Part shown: positions 45,040 through 53,676 of the stretch, in pieces | Layout of the letters: every line of letters begins with the position of its first letter | Position numbering within the stretch: the stretch's first letter is position 1 | Assembly: GCF_000152845.1 (NCBI RefSeq) | Contig: NZ_CH902584.1 | Coordinates: 2,161,815-2,225,814, forward strand | From: Roseovarius sp. 217 | Lineage (GTDB): Bacteria; Pseudomonadota; Alphaproteobacteria; Rhodobacterales; Rhodobacteraceae | DNA length: 64,000 bases | Reading direction: 5' to 3' | Notes under the pieces: model-generated | What the model was told of the DNA's origin: nothing | What the model saw: the letters and a program-made list of their open reading frames with translations, nothing else | Databases searched by the model: none | Position numbers and translations under genes: made by a program

Positions 45040-45574
45040 CGGTTCTGGTCCTTCCCCTTGCCTGAGGATAACGGCTGGGGCTGCTGTCTATTCCCACGGC
45101 TTTTGCAAGGGCAAGCCGGGCGCGGCTGAGGCGGCTCATGACGGTGCCCTGAGGGATGTCAAGTGTCGCGGCGGTTTCGGCATAGCTCAACCCTTCGATG
45201 CAAACCAGATGCATCACCATGCGCTGATCCTCGGGCAAGTCCGCCATTGCGATGCGCACGGCGTTCAGGGTCAGCCGGTCATCTGTCTGGGCGGCGCTGT
45301 CAATAGGGTCAGGTTGCGGACTTTCGTGGATATCAACGGTCTCGCCGCGCGTCGCGTCGCGTCGCAGGGTGTCAATCCACGCGTTGCGGAGAATGCGAAA
45401 GAGCCAAGCCTGTAGATGGGTCGCGGTGTCGAACCGGTCTCGGGCGCGAAACGCGCGCTCGGCCGTGATCTGTACGAGATCGTCGGCGAGATCACCGCGG
45501 CGGCAGAGCGACAGCGCAAATCGCTTGAGGGCGGGCAAAAGCGCCACGACGTCCTCGGTGAACTTGTCAGACAT
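45029..45574 (-). CDS. ECF RNA polymerase sigma factor
   Basis: 181 residues. Region 2 (ALSLCRRGDLADDLVQITAERAFRARDRFD, in parts) and region 4 (LPEDQRMVMHLVCIEGLSYAETAATLDIPQGTVMSRLSRARLAL, in parts) are complete. A C-terminal tail of ~20 residues is Arg/Pro-rich. The gene is followed by its anti-sigma partner. A promoter of ECF form lies just upstream but points to the divergent subtilase gene. Confidence 0.92.
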   Translation of the reverse strand: MSDKFTEDVVALLPALKRFALSLCRRGDLADDLVQITAERAFRARDRFDTATHLQAWLFRILRNAWIDTLRRDATRGETVDIHESPQPDPIDSAAQTDDRLTLNAVRIAMADLPEDQRMVMHLVCIEGLSYAETAATLDIPQGTVMSRLSRARLALAKAVGIDSSPSRYPQARGRTRTDAD

Positions 45575-45606
45575 TGTGGCGTGGCCTCTGAAACTGGGGG
45601 ATGTCG

Positions 45607-45631
45607 GGAATAAAGTCTGATCTATTTCGTT
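45607..45631 (+). promoter_or_regulatory. ECF-type promoter of the subtilase gene
   Basis: GGAAT (45607-45611), a 16-base spacer and CGTT (45628-45631). This matches the GGAAC-N16-CGTT form used by many alphaproteobacterial ECF sigma factors. It ends 48 bases before the proposed GTG at 45680. Confidence 0.6.
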
Positions 45632-45679
45632 TTACATAACATGGCATGTAGGGTGGGGACGACAAGAGGAGAAAAACAG

Positions 45680-47131
45680 GTGAGCCAGTGGCGACCAAGC
45701 GCCGTGCTGATTTTGGTTGGCCTCATTGTCCTGACCGGGCCGTGGGTGTCTGGGCTGTCCCCGGTCAGTGTGGCCTGGGCAGACGATGGCGACGGGGATG
45801 GAGATGGCGATGATGGGGATGACGGGGATGATGGCGGCGGCGGGTCCGGTGCAGGTCGTATCGGTGTCGGGGAAACCAGTTTCCGCGACTACCGCCGTAA
45901 TTTGCGCTCGCTGTTCAATCTTCAGGTGCCGCGCCGAACGCAACGCGCAAGCCCTGCACCGCGCGCCGCGCCCCGCCCGACCGAAGCCGAGCGTGAGATC
46001 ATTGCGCGTGGTCTGAGCGATGACGACGCCGCAGCGCTTGTGGCGCAGGGCTACGGCATTTTGGAGCGCGTTGATCTGGCGAGCCTTGGATTGACCATGC
46101 AGCGGCTCTTGGTGCCCGAAAACACCAGTTTGCAAGAGGCGCGTGCGGCGGTTCAGGCACTGCCCACGGGTGAGGTGGCGGATTTCAATCATTACTACCG
46201 TGCCGGTGGAGACATGGCATCGGATGCCGTGGGGACAGAGAGTGTCGCGGAGCCATGTGAGGGGCTGCATTGCCCGGCACGCGGTTTAATCAATTGGCCT
46301 GATCATATCGGGCCGGGGGGCTGCGGCGTGCCGGTCACCATCGGCATGATTGATACCGGGATCAATACCGACCACGCGGTGCTTGCGGGGGCGCAAGTGG
46401 CGCTCCTGCGGGTGGCACCTGAAGATTACACGGCCTCGGATGCCATTCATGGGACGGCTGTGGCCGCTCTTTTGGTGGGCGATCCTGCCTCGCGCGCGCC
46501 GGGTCTCTTGCCCGGTTTGCCGCTGGTCGCGGTGGATGCGTTTCACAAGGCGTCAGGGGATGAGCGTGCCGATGCTTTTACCCTCGTGCGCGGTCTTGAT
46601 CATCTGGTCGAGGCCGGGGCAACGGTGATCAACCTCAGTCTCACGGGGCCAGCCAATGCGGTGTTGGAGCAGACATTGGCCGAGTTGGAGAGCGCAGAGG
46701 GGATTGTGGTGGTGGCAGCGGCGGGCAATGGCGGGCCCAATGCCCCGCCCGCCTATCCTGCCGCCTACGACAGCGTGATTGCCGTCACGGCGGTGGACAA
46801 GGCAGGGGGCCCCTATCGTCGCGCTGGACGGGGTCCGCATGTGCATCTTGCCGCGCCGGGGGTCGAGGTTTGGACGGCTGCGTCCGTCAAGGGGGCGCGG
46901 TGGAAAACCGGCACATCCTTTGCCGCCCCCTATGTCACCGCTGCTGTGGCGCTCTGGCAACAGACGCATCCGGGTTCGTCCCCAGCCGAAATCCGGGCCG
47001 CCTTGGCGCAAAGCGCGGTGGATCTCGGGGAGGCTGGAACGGATGACATCTTTGGTCATGGTTTGCTCAATCTCGAGAATAGCTGCCCGAAACCGGCTCG
47101 GGTCGGCATCATTCCGGTTCTGGCGGATTAG
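45680..47131 (+). CDS. S8 family serine peptidase (subtilase), exported
   Basis: 483 residues from a GTG at 45680, with AGAGGA nine bases upstream; an ATG at 45641 is the alternative. A signal peptide ends near SVAWA. Next comes an Asp/Gly run (about 20 residues, like GDGDGDDGDDGDDGGGG) and a ~130-residue prodomain-like region. The catalytic triad is Asp in MIDTGINTDH, His in AIHGTAVAALL and Ser in GTSFAAPYV, with the oxyanion Asn in AAAGNGG. Predicted periplasmic or surface protease. It is divergent from the ECF sigma gene and has an ECF-like promoter. Confidence 0.9.
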   Translation: MSQWRPSAVLILVGLIVLTGPWVSGLSPVSVAWADDGDGDGDGDDGDDGDDGGGGSGAGRIGVGETSFRDYRRNLRSLFNLQVPRRTQRASPAPRAAPRPTEAEREIIARGLSDDDAAALVAQGYGILERVDLASLGLTMQRLLVPENTSLQEARAAVQALPTGEVADFNHYYRAGGDMASDAVGTESVAEPCEGLHCPARGLINWPDHIGPGGCGVPVTIGMIDTGINTDHAVLAGAQVALLRVAPEDYTASDAIHGTAVAALLVGDPASRAPGLLPGLPLVAVDAFHKASGDERADAFTLVRGLDHLVEAGATVINLSLTGPANAVLEQTLAELESAEGIVVVAAAGNGGPNAPPAYPAAYDSVIAVTAVDKAGGPYRRAGRGPHVHLAAPGVEVWTAASVKGARWKTGTSFAAPYVTAAVALWQQTHPGSSPAEIRAALAQSAVDLGEAGTDDIFGHGLLNLENSCPKPARVGIIPVLAD

Positions 47132-47152
47132 ATTGGCCCGGAGCTACGGCTG

Positions 47153-48484
47153 TCACGGGTAACGCTCCAGCATTGGGCGCAGAGCGACGCGGGCCCGGAG
47201 TTTGGTGGCGAGCAGGTACATGCCGCCAATCTTGCGGTGCAGGAACATCGTCGCGGGCGGGGGCACATGGGTCAGATCGCGCTCTGACCCCATCGCCAGC
47301 CCCATATCGCGCAGGGTTTGCATAAGATCGGCGCTGCCGAAATCAAACGGTGTGCTCTGGCGCAGCGGGGCCATGGCGGCGTTGAACATCTCGAGGATCA
47401 GATCCTGATGCCGGGTGGAGGTCGCCGCATCGAAATAGCCGATGCGGAGCATGGCGGCGCGGGTGCGAGCGGCATCGCACGCGAGCGCGGCGTTGAGCAA
47501 GCCACGAAAATCCTGTGTGAGATCCGGGGCAATCGCCATTACGGCCCCAAAATCCAAAAGGACGATGCGGCGCGAGGCCGTGTCAAAGCGGTAATTGGCG
47601 AGGTTGGGATCGGTCTGCATCAGGCCAAAGTCGAAGAGTTCCCGCAAGGTCAGAGCGATCAGATGCCGTGCAATGTGGTCGCGCAGGTCTTGGGCGGCGT
47701 CGATCAGCGCGTCTATGGGCTGGCTCTCGATATAGGACATGGCCAGCACATGTGGTGTGCTGAGATCGGTGTGGAGGTCAGGGAGACGGAACGCGTCTGA
47801 ACCCGCGAGACGCGTCTGAAAAGCGGTGAGGTGTCGGGCCTCGGAGAGGTAGTCGGCCTCTTGATGCAGTTGCGCCTTGGCCTCGCGCAGCATCGGGCCA
47901 AGGTCCATCTCGCGCGGGACCACGCCCGGCACGCGCAGGAGTGTCGCCAGATTGTCGATGTCGCTGTCGATGCTGGCGCGCACGCCGGGATATTGCACCT
48001 TGATCGCCAGATCGCGACCATCGAGGGTTTGCGCGCGGTGGACCTGTCCGATCGAGGCCGCAGCGAAGGGGCGCAGATCGAAGCGTTTGAACCGCCCGTA
48101 CCAGCCCGTACCCCATGCGGCATTCAGCACTGATTGCAGCTGCTTGGGGGGCATGTGCGGCGCCTCGGCGCGCAGGGCGGCCATGATCGCCGTCATCTCG
48201 GGCGGCAGCACAAGGCCCGTGTCCATCGACAGCATCTGCCCCAGCTTCATCGCCGCGCCACGCATCTGGCCCAGATCTCGGGTCACGCGCCGGGCGGTGG
48301 CGGGCGTCAGCAGCAGTCCGGGAAGCCGTGGTCGCTGGCCTTGCGCTGCTTGACGCACTCCGCTGGCCACCATGTCGCCCAAGATACCGGTGGTCATGCC
48401 ACCAAGGCGCATCAAGCGGCCAAGACGGTGACCGGGCACGGGGTAAGACCCGTCCAGATCGTCGTTGCGCGCCATTTGATCCAC
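47153..48484 (-). CDS. ABC1/UbiB family atypical kinase (ADCK-like)
   Basis: 443 residues. The KxGQ-type motif is AAMKLGQMLSMDTG, the Ala-rich loop reads PFAAASIGQVHRA, the ATP lysine lies in DLAIKVQYPGV, and the catalytic region is LMQTDPNLANYRF with LLDFGAVM. The family supports ubiquinone biosynthesis and lipid handling; UbiB itself has C-terminal membrane spans, which are not obvious here. It converges on the subtilase gene and lies downstream of the LacI gene on the same strand, without close coupling. Confidence 0.88.
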   Translation of the reverse strand: MDQMARNDDLDGSYPVPGHRLGRLMRLGGMTTGILGDMVASGVRQAAQGQRPRLPGLLLTPATARRVTRDLGQMRGAAMKLGQMLSMDTGLVLPPEMTAIMAALRAEAPHMPPKQLQSVLNAAWGTGWYGRFKRFDLRPFAAASIGQVHRAQTLDGRDLAIKVQYPGVRASIDSDIDNLATLLRVPGVVPREMDLGPMLREAKAQLHQEADYLSEARHLTAFQTRLAGSDAFRLPDLHTDLSTPHVLAMSYIESQPIDALIDAAQDLRDHIARHLIALTLRELFDFGLMQTDPNLANYRFDTASRRIVLLDFGAVMAIAPDLTQDFRGLLNAALACDAARTRAAMLRIGYFDAATSTRHQDLILEMFNAAMAPLRQSTPFDFGSADLMQTLRDMGLAMGSERDLTHVPPPATMFLHRKIGGMYLLATKLRARVALRPMLERYP

Positions 48485-48563
48485 TCCTCAGCCCGATGTG
48501 AGGGGCAAGATGGGGCGCTGTCGCATGATTGCCAGACCCTGTTGCGGGGGCAGAAGCAATCGG

Positions 48564-49589
48564 TCAGGCGGTGCGACCTGGGACGAGACGGAACTCTATG
48601 CGGGTGATTTTTGGCGGAGTTTCGCCCGCGAGGCTGCGCAGAATGTGATCTGCCGCGACAAAGCCGATGCGTTCGCGGTTGGACGCGATGGTGGTGAGAG
48701 GCGTCGGCAGCGCTTGCCCGATGCTGAGCCCGTTGAAGCCTGCAAGGGCGATGTCACCGGGAAGCGATAGCCCGGCGGTCTGACAGTGAAAGACGCCGCC
48801 GACGGCCATGTCATCATTGGAGAAGAACACCGCTTTCGGGGCCGGGGACGCGGTGGCGAGAAGCTGCGCCAGACCTGTCCGACCCAGTGGCACCGAGGAT
48901 GGGCCGTCGAGCATGAGCGTGTTAGCAAGGGTCAGGCCCACTTCGGCCAGACCGTCCTTGAAGCCGTCAAGCCGGGCCAACGCGCGAAAATCGGTTGATA
49001 TGTCATGGCCGATATAGGCAATTCGGCGATAGCCGCGCCCGATCAGGTAATGCGCCATCGACCGTCCGGCGGCGCGGTGCGAGAAACCGACAACCATATC
49101 GGCCACATCCGAGTCAGTATCCATCACCTCAACCACCGGCATTTCGGCGGCGCGCAACAGGCTGCGCGTCGCCGCGTTCCCGGCGGTTCGAGCCAGAACG
49201 AGGCCCGCAGGCCGCCAGGACAGCAGGTCGCGCAAGAGGTGCTCTTCGCGGGCGGCATCATAATGTGAAATGCCGAGGATCGGGTGATATCCGTCCTGTT
49301 CGAGGCGGGTTTCCAGCCCTTTGAGCACATCTGCAAAGACAATGTTCGAGAGCGAGGGCAGGATTACCGCGACCTGACGCGACGCCCCGCCCGCGAGCGT
49401 TCCGGCGAGACGATTTGGCACGTAATTGAGGGCGCGCGCGGCGTTTTCGACCTTGAGGCGGGTGTCCTTGGCAACAGCGCTGCGGCCCCGCAAGGCGCGG
49501 CTTGCGGTGATTTCACTCACGCCTGCGGCCTCGGCCACCTGCGAGAGGGTCGGGCGGCGGGACGGTGGATCGGGCGGGTTCGGGTCCAT
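48564..49589 (-). CDS. LacI family repressor of the tetronate operon (GntR-I-like)
   Basis: 341 residues. N-terminal HTH (TLSQVAEAAGVSEITASRALRG, hinge ARALNYVPNRLAGTLAGG, in parts) and a periplasmic-binding-like effector domain (SFGFSHRAAGRSMAHYLIGRGYRRIAYIGH-type segments). The closest recognisable relatives regulate gluconate and similar sugar acids. It is divergent from denD, and two TGACAGCGCTGTCA-like operators lie in the gap. The likely inducer is a tetronate or its metabolite. Confidence 0.88.
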   Translation of the reverse strand: MDPNPPDPPSRRPTLSQVAEAAGVSEITASRALRGRSAVAKDTRLKVENAARALNYVPNRLAGTLAGGASRQVAVILPSLSNIVFADVLKGLETRLEQDGYHPILGISHYDAAREEHLLRDLLSWRPAGLVLARTAGNAATRSLLRAAEMPVVEVMDTDSDVADMVVGFSHRAAGRSMAHYLIGRGYRRIAYIGHDISTDFRALARLDGFKDGLAEVGLTLANTLMLDGPSSVPLGRTGLAQLLATASPAPKAVFFSNDDMAVGGVFHCQTAGLSLPGDIALAGFNGLSIGQALPTPLTTIASNRERIGFVAADHILRSLAGETPPKITRIEFRLVPGRTA

Positions 49590-49608
49590 ACCTTTAGATT
49601 GCGCAAAA

Positions 49609-49622
49609 TGATGGCGCTGTCA
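49609..49622. promoter_or_regulatory. LacI-type operator near the lacI start
   Basis: TGATGGCGCTGTCA differs by two bases from the perfect palindrome at 49773-49786. It lies 20 bases upstream of the LacI gene start, so it could mediate autorepression. Confidence 0.65.
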
Positions 49623-49654
49623 TTGAGAATCTGCGTGGGACGGGGTGCAGAGCC

Positions 49655-49684
49655 GCGCGGCGGCGCTTTGGGTCTTGTTCCGCG
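49655..49684. repeat. Dispersed intergenic element, copy 3 (shorter)
   Basis: The block GCGCGGCGGCGCTTT, then GGTCTTG, then TTCCGCG resembles the constant part at 16024-16055 and 44202-44232 but with the middle altered. No clear flanking hairpin is present. It lies between the two LacI operators. Confidence 0.6.
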
Positions 49685-49772
49685 TGGGGAGGTTAGGACC
49701 ATGTTTGCCGATACAGAAGTTCAAGTTCCAAGGCGGCTTCTCTACCTCGGGCGCCATCGGACAGAACCATAT

Positions 49773-49786
49773 TGACAGCGCTGTCA
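49773..49786. promoter_or_regulatory. Perfect 14-bp LacI-type operator before denD
   Basis: TGACAGCGCTGTCA is a perfect palindrome with the central CG typical of LacI-family sites. It lies 36 bases upstream of the denD GTG. Paired with the near-copy at 49609 (164 bases centre to centre), it could support DNA looping. Confidence 0.75.
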
Positions 49787-49821
49787 TTACTTGGTTCAGT
49801 CCGGGTCGAGGGGGATTTGGC

Positions 49822-50805
49822 GTGCGTATTCTGATCACCGGAGCAGCGGGATTTATCGGTCAGCGGGTCGTGCGCGCGCTCTCGGAGCGCGATAGCCTAA
49901 TCGTGGATGGGCAAGAGCGCCGGATCGCGGCCCTCCTTGCCACCGATATTGCCGAGGCTCCGTTGCGTGATCTTGCGCAGTCCTGTCGGCGGGTGCATGC
50001 CCTGCCGGGGGCGCTGGATAGTGCGGAAATATTGGCGCGGATTGTCGAGGATGCGCCCGAGTTGGTGATCCATCTGGCCGGTGTCGTCTCGGGGCAGGCG
50101 GAAGAGGATTACGCGCTGGGCATGGCGGTCAACTTGCAAGCGACGATTGCCCTGATCGACGCCTGCCGTAGCCTGCGCAAGCCGCCGGTGTTTGTCTTTT
50201 CCTCATCGGTTGCGGTGTTTTCCTGCACCGACAATGACACGATTTCAGAGGAGACCCAGCCCGCGCCACTGTCATCTTATGGCACGCAAAAGCTGATGGG
50301 TGAATTGCTGGTGCGCGATGCCAGCCGAAAAGGGTTTATCCGGGGCCGCGCGTTGCGCTATCCGACCATCGCGGTGCGGGCGGGCAAGCCCAATCGCGCC
50401 GCGTCGGGCTTTGCCAGCGGGATTATCCGCGAGCCGTTGGCCGGGATGGCGGCGGAGTTGCCGGTCGGGCGCGGGCTGCGGATGCATCTGGCCTCACCCG
50501 CCAAGGCGTTGGACTATACGCTGACGGCCATTGCGCTGGCGCAAGCCGAGCTGGGGCTGGAGACCACCGTCACCTTGCCGGGTATTTCGGTCACGGTGGG
50601 GGCGATGCTGGACACGTTGGAGACCTTGGCGGGGCCCGAGGTTGCCGCGCGGGTGACAGAGCGGCCCGATGCCGCGATCGAGCGGATCGTGACCACATGG
50701 CCGGGGCAGATCATCACGCCGCGCGCCGAGGCCATGGGATTTGCCCCCAACCGGGATTTTGCCGAAATTGTGCAGGAGTATATGGATAGTCTGGCACGGA
50801 ACTGA
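49822..50805 (+). CDS. denD: D-erythronate dehydrogenase DenD
   Basis: 327 residues from a GTG at 49822 (reading MRILITGAAGFIGQRVV), with GAGGGGGA upstream; the frame extends back to 49645 without support. NAD-binding GxxGxxG, the SDR catalytic Ser (FSSSVAVF) and YxxxK (SSYGTQKLMGE) are present. DenD oxidises D-erythronate to 2-oxo-tetronate. It leads the tetronate operon and is controlled by the divergent LacI regulator. Confidence 0.9.
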   Translation: MRILITGAAGFIGQRVVRALSERDSLIVDGQERRIAALLATDIAEAPLRDLAQSCRRVHALPGALDSAEILARIVEDAPELVIHLAGVVSGQAEEDYALGMAVNLQATIALIDACRSLRKPPVFVFSSSVAVFSCTDNDTISEETQPAPLSSYGTQKLMGELLVRDASRKGFIRGRALRYPTIAVRAGKPNRAASGFASGIIREPLAGMAAELPVGRGLRMHLASPAKALDYTLTAIALAQAELGLETTVTLPGISVTVGAMLDTLETLAGPEVAARVTERPDAAIERIVTTWPGQIITPRAEAMGFAPNRDFAEIVQEYMDSLARN

Positions 50806-50862
50806 CGGGGCACGGGAGGCCCCGGTTGACTGAACCAATGGAAACCCAAGGAGGAGGATCAC

Positions 50863-51831
50863 ATGAAACATCTGGCACTGGGCGCGATTGCTGCGCTGGG
50901 ACTGGTCACAGCGGCCGAGGCGCAACAGAATATCGTGGTCGGGCACGCGCTCTCGCCCACCTCGCATTATGGCGTGGGCGCGCAGGCGTTCATCGACACG
51001 CTGACCGAATTGTCGGGCGGCGCCTTTACCGGCGAACAGGCACCTGCCGGGCAGTTGGGCGGCGAGCGCGACATGATCGAAGGCTTGCAGATCGGATCGC
51101 TGGATGTGGTCATCACCTCTACCGGCCCCTTGGGGAATTTCGTGCCGCAGGTCTATGCGCTCGATCTGCCGTTCCTGTTCCGCGACTATGACCATGCCCG
51201 CACCGTGCTGGATGGTGAGATCGGGCAGGAATTGCTGGATGAAATAAGCAAGAATAATCTGGTGGCGCTGGCCTGGTCCGAGAATGGGTTTCGCCATGTG
51301 ACCAACTCGCAGCGCGCCGTGCGCACGCCCGAGGATCTGGCGGGGCTCAAGCTGCGCACGATGGAGAACAAGGTGCATATGGCGGCGTTCGAGGGCATGG
51401 GTGCTGCTCCGACCCCGATGGCCTTTCCTGAACTGTTTACCGCGTTGCAGCAGGGCGTCGTGGACGGTCAGGAAAACCCGATCACGGTGATCACGGCGTC
51501 GAAATTCTGGGAAGTGCAAAAATATGTGTCCCTCACCGGACATGTCTATTCGCCCGCAGCCGTCCTGGCCTCGCCGGTCCTGCTCGACAGTTTGAGCGAT
51601 GAAGAGCGCGGCTGGTTTGCAGAGGCGGCCAAGGCCTCGGCGGCGGCGACGCGGGCAGAGGTCAACCGGCTGGAAGAGGCGGGTGTCGCGCTCTTGCGGG
51701 AAAACGGCATGGAGGTGATCACCGACATCGACAAAGCTCCGTTTGCGGCGCTGGCCGAAACGGCGTCTTATTCGGTCTATACGGATCAGTATGGCGGCGA
51801 GATGATCGAGCGGATCAAGGCCGTCGAGTGA
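50863..51831 (+). CDS. dctP: TRAP transporter substrate-binding protein DctP
   Basis: 322 residues. The signal peptide ends AAEA before QQNIVVGHALSPTSHYG. TRAP-DctP features: the Arg-bearing segment LRTMENKVHMAAFEGMGAAPTPMAFPELFTALQQGVVDGQENP, in parts, with the ligand Arg in GLKLRTM. It binds the tetronate in the periplasm and hands it to DctQM. AAGGAGGAGG precedes the ATG. Confidence 0.92.
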   Translation: MKHLALGAIAALGLVTAAEAQQNIVVGHALSPTSHYGVGAQAFIDTLTELSGGAFTGEQAPAGQLGGERDMIEGLQIGSLDVVITSTGPLGNFVPQVYALDLPFLFRDYDHARTVLDGEIGQELLDEISKNNLVALAWSENGFRHVTNSQRAVRTPEDLAGLKLRTMENKVHMAAFEGMGAAPTPMAFPELFTALQQGVVDGQENPITVITASKFWEVQKYVSLTGHVYSPAAVLASPVLLDSLSDEERGWFAEAAKASAAATRAEVNRLEEAGVALLRENGMEVITDIDKAPFAALAETASYSVYTDQYGGEMIERIKAVE

Positions 51832-51892
51832 TCCAGGGCACGAACCTGACCCCGGCGCGGGGAACGTGCCGGGGGCTGACGGAAGGGGAAAG

Positions 51893-52393
51893 ATGTCGTT
51901 GTTTCTGAGATTTGAGGCCATGACCACGCAACTGGCCTTGCGGTTGGCGATTGGCTTTTTGCTGATCGCGGTCAGTCTTGCGCTCTATCAGGTGACGACG
52001 CGCTTTGTCTTTGGGCATCCCTCGACATGGTCTGAGGTGATCACGCGATCGGCGATGATCTGGTGTGTGTTTCTGGCTGTCGCACCAGCGTTTCGCGAAG
52101 GGGCGATGATCGCGGTCGAGATCGTGCAAAAGATGCTGCCGCCGCGGCTTGGCTTTGTGCTCTATCTGGTGTCGATGGGATTGTCGGTCGTGTTTTTCTG
52201 CATCCTGTTCTGGCAGGGCTGGGCGATGACCGACCGGGTGATGTCGCAAAAGCTGGCGGCGCTGGAAATCTCTATCGCTTGGGTCTATGCGGCGCTGCCG
52301 GTGGGGTCGGTTTTTATCCTGCTGGCAATTTTGGGCTGTGTGATACGGGCGGTTCAAAAGGGCGCGGTTGCGTTCTCGGCGGGCCTGCAATGA
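51893..52393 (+). CDS. dctQ: TRAP transporter small membrane subunit DctQ
   Basis: 166 residues from the ATG at 51893, with GGAAGGGGAAAG upstream. Four membrane spans and the DctQ signature WSEVITRSAMIWCVFLAVAPAFREGAMI, in parts. It forms the small subunit of the Na+-coupled TRAP transporter. Its stop overlaps the dctM start (ATGA). Confidence 0.92.
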   Translation: MSLFLRFEAMTTQLALRLAIGFLLIAVSLALYQVTTRFVFGHPSTWSEVITRSAMIWCVFLAVAPAFREGAMIAVEIVQKMLPPRLGFVLYLVSMGLSVVFFCILFWQGWAMTDRVMSQKLAALEISIAWVYAALPVGSVFILLAILGCVIRAVQKGAVAFSAGLQ

Positions 52394-53676
52394 ACGCGGC
52401 ACTGGCGCTGTCCCTTGCGATTTTCTTTTTGGCCGGGGTGCCGATTGCGGTGGCGATTGGTCTTGCCTCGGTGATCGGGATCGAGGCCAATGGCCGCTTG
52501 CCGCTTCTCTTGGTGGCGCAGCGGATGTTCACGGGCATTGACAGTTTTCCGCTGATGGCGATTCCGCTTTTCATTCTGGCGGGCAATCTCATGTCGGCGG
52601 GGGGCATTTCGCATCGTTTGGTGGAATTGGCAAAATCCATCGTGGGCGGTATCCAAGGGGGGTTGGCCGCGTCCTGTGTGCTGACCTGCATGATGTTCGC
52701 GTCGGTCTCTGGTTCGTCGGTCGCGACGACCTTTGCGATTGGCGCGATCCTCATTCCGGCGATGGTGAAGCATGGTTATCCTGCGCCGATGGCCGCCTCG
52801 GTTCAGGCGAGTTCCGCCGAATTGGGCGTGCTGATCCCGCCCTCGATCCCGCTCATTCTCTATGGCGTGTCGACCGATACCTCGATTGGGCAGTTGTTCC
52901 TTGCCGGGATTGGTCCGGGGTTTCTGGTGGCGGGGTCGCTGATGGCGCTGGTGCTGATCCTGTGCCGGGTGCGGGGCATCGGGCTGGAGGATGGACGAGA
53001 TCGGCCTCGGGTGGGTCCGGCGCTCTGGTCCGCCTTGCCTGCGCTGATCGTGCCGGTGGTCATCTTGGGCGGCATCTATTCGGGCGTTTTCACGCCCACA
53101 GAAGCGATCACCGCCGCCGTGGCCGCTGCGGTGATCGTGGGCATGGGATTTTACCGCGAGTTGCGCTTTGTGGACCTGCCTGAGATCTTGAAAAAGACGG
53201 TGTTGGCGACGGCGGCGATCATGCTGATCATCTCTGCGGCGGCGCTTTTTTCGTTCCTCATCACGCGCTCTGGCCTGCCCAATGAAATCGCGGCCTGGTT
53301 CAAGGATATTTTCGAGAGCCGCTTTGCCTTTCTACTGGTGGTGAACCTGATGCTGCTGGTGGTGGGCATGTTTATCGAAACCTCGGCAGCGATCCTTGTC
53401 CTCGCGCCGATCCTTGCGCCAATTGCCGTGTCTTACGGGGTCGATCCGGTGCATTTCGGATTGATCCTTGTGGTCAATCTGGCGCTGGGGATGATCACGC
53501 CGCCACTCGGCGTCAATCTCTTCGCGGCCTGTGCGGTGGCCAATCTCTCGATTGAAAAGGTCATTCCGCATCTTTTCTGGTTCGTGCTGACCGTGTTTGG
53601 CGCGCTCATGCTGATCACCTATATTCCGGCCATCACGCTCTGGCCGATGCAGACCATTCTTTCGGTGGGACCATGA
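52390..53676 (+). CDS. dctM: TRAP transporter large permease subunit DctM
   Basis: 428 residues from the ATG at 52390; the frame open to 52063 is a shadow of dctQ. About 12 spans. DctM hallmarks: PLFILAGNLMSAGGISHRLV, SGSSVATTFAIG, IPPSIPLILYGV and the late GMITPPLGVNLFAACAV. It is the transport channel subunit for the tetronate substrate. It overlaps ltnD by 4 bases. Confidence 0.95.
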   Translation: MNAALALSLAIFFLAGVPIAVAIGLASVIGIEANGRLPLLLVAQRMFTGIDSFPLMAIPLFILAGNLMSAGGISHRLVELAKSIVGGIQGGLAASCVLTCMMFASVSGSSVATTFAIGAILIPAMVKHGYPAPMAASVQASSAELGVLIPPSIPLILYGVSTDTSIGQLFLAGIGPGFLVAGSLMALVLILCRVRGIGLEDGRDRPRVGPALWSALPALIVPVVILGGIYSGVFTPTEAITAAVAAAVIVGMGFYRELRFVDLPEILKKTVLATAAIMLIISAAALFSFLITRSGLPNEIAAWFKDIFESRFAFLLVVNLMLLVVGMFIETSAAILVLAPILAPIAVSYGVDPVHFGLILVVNLALGMITPPLGVNLFAACAVANLSIEKVIPHLFWFVLTVFGALMLITYIPAITLWPMQTILSVGP

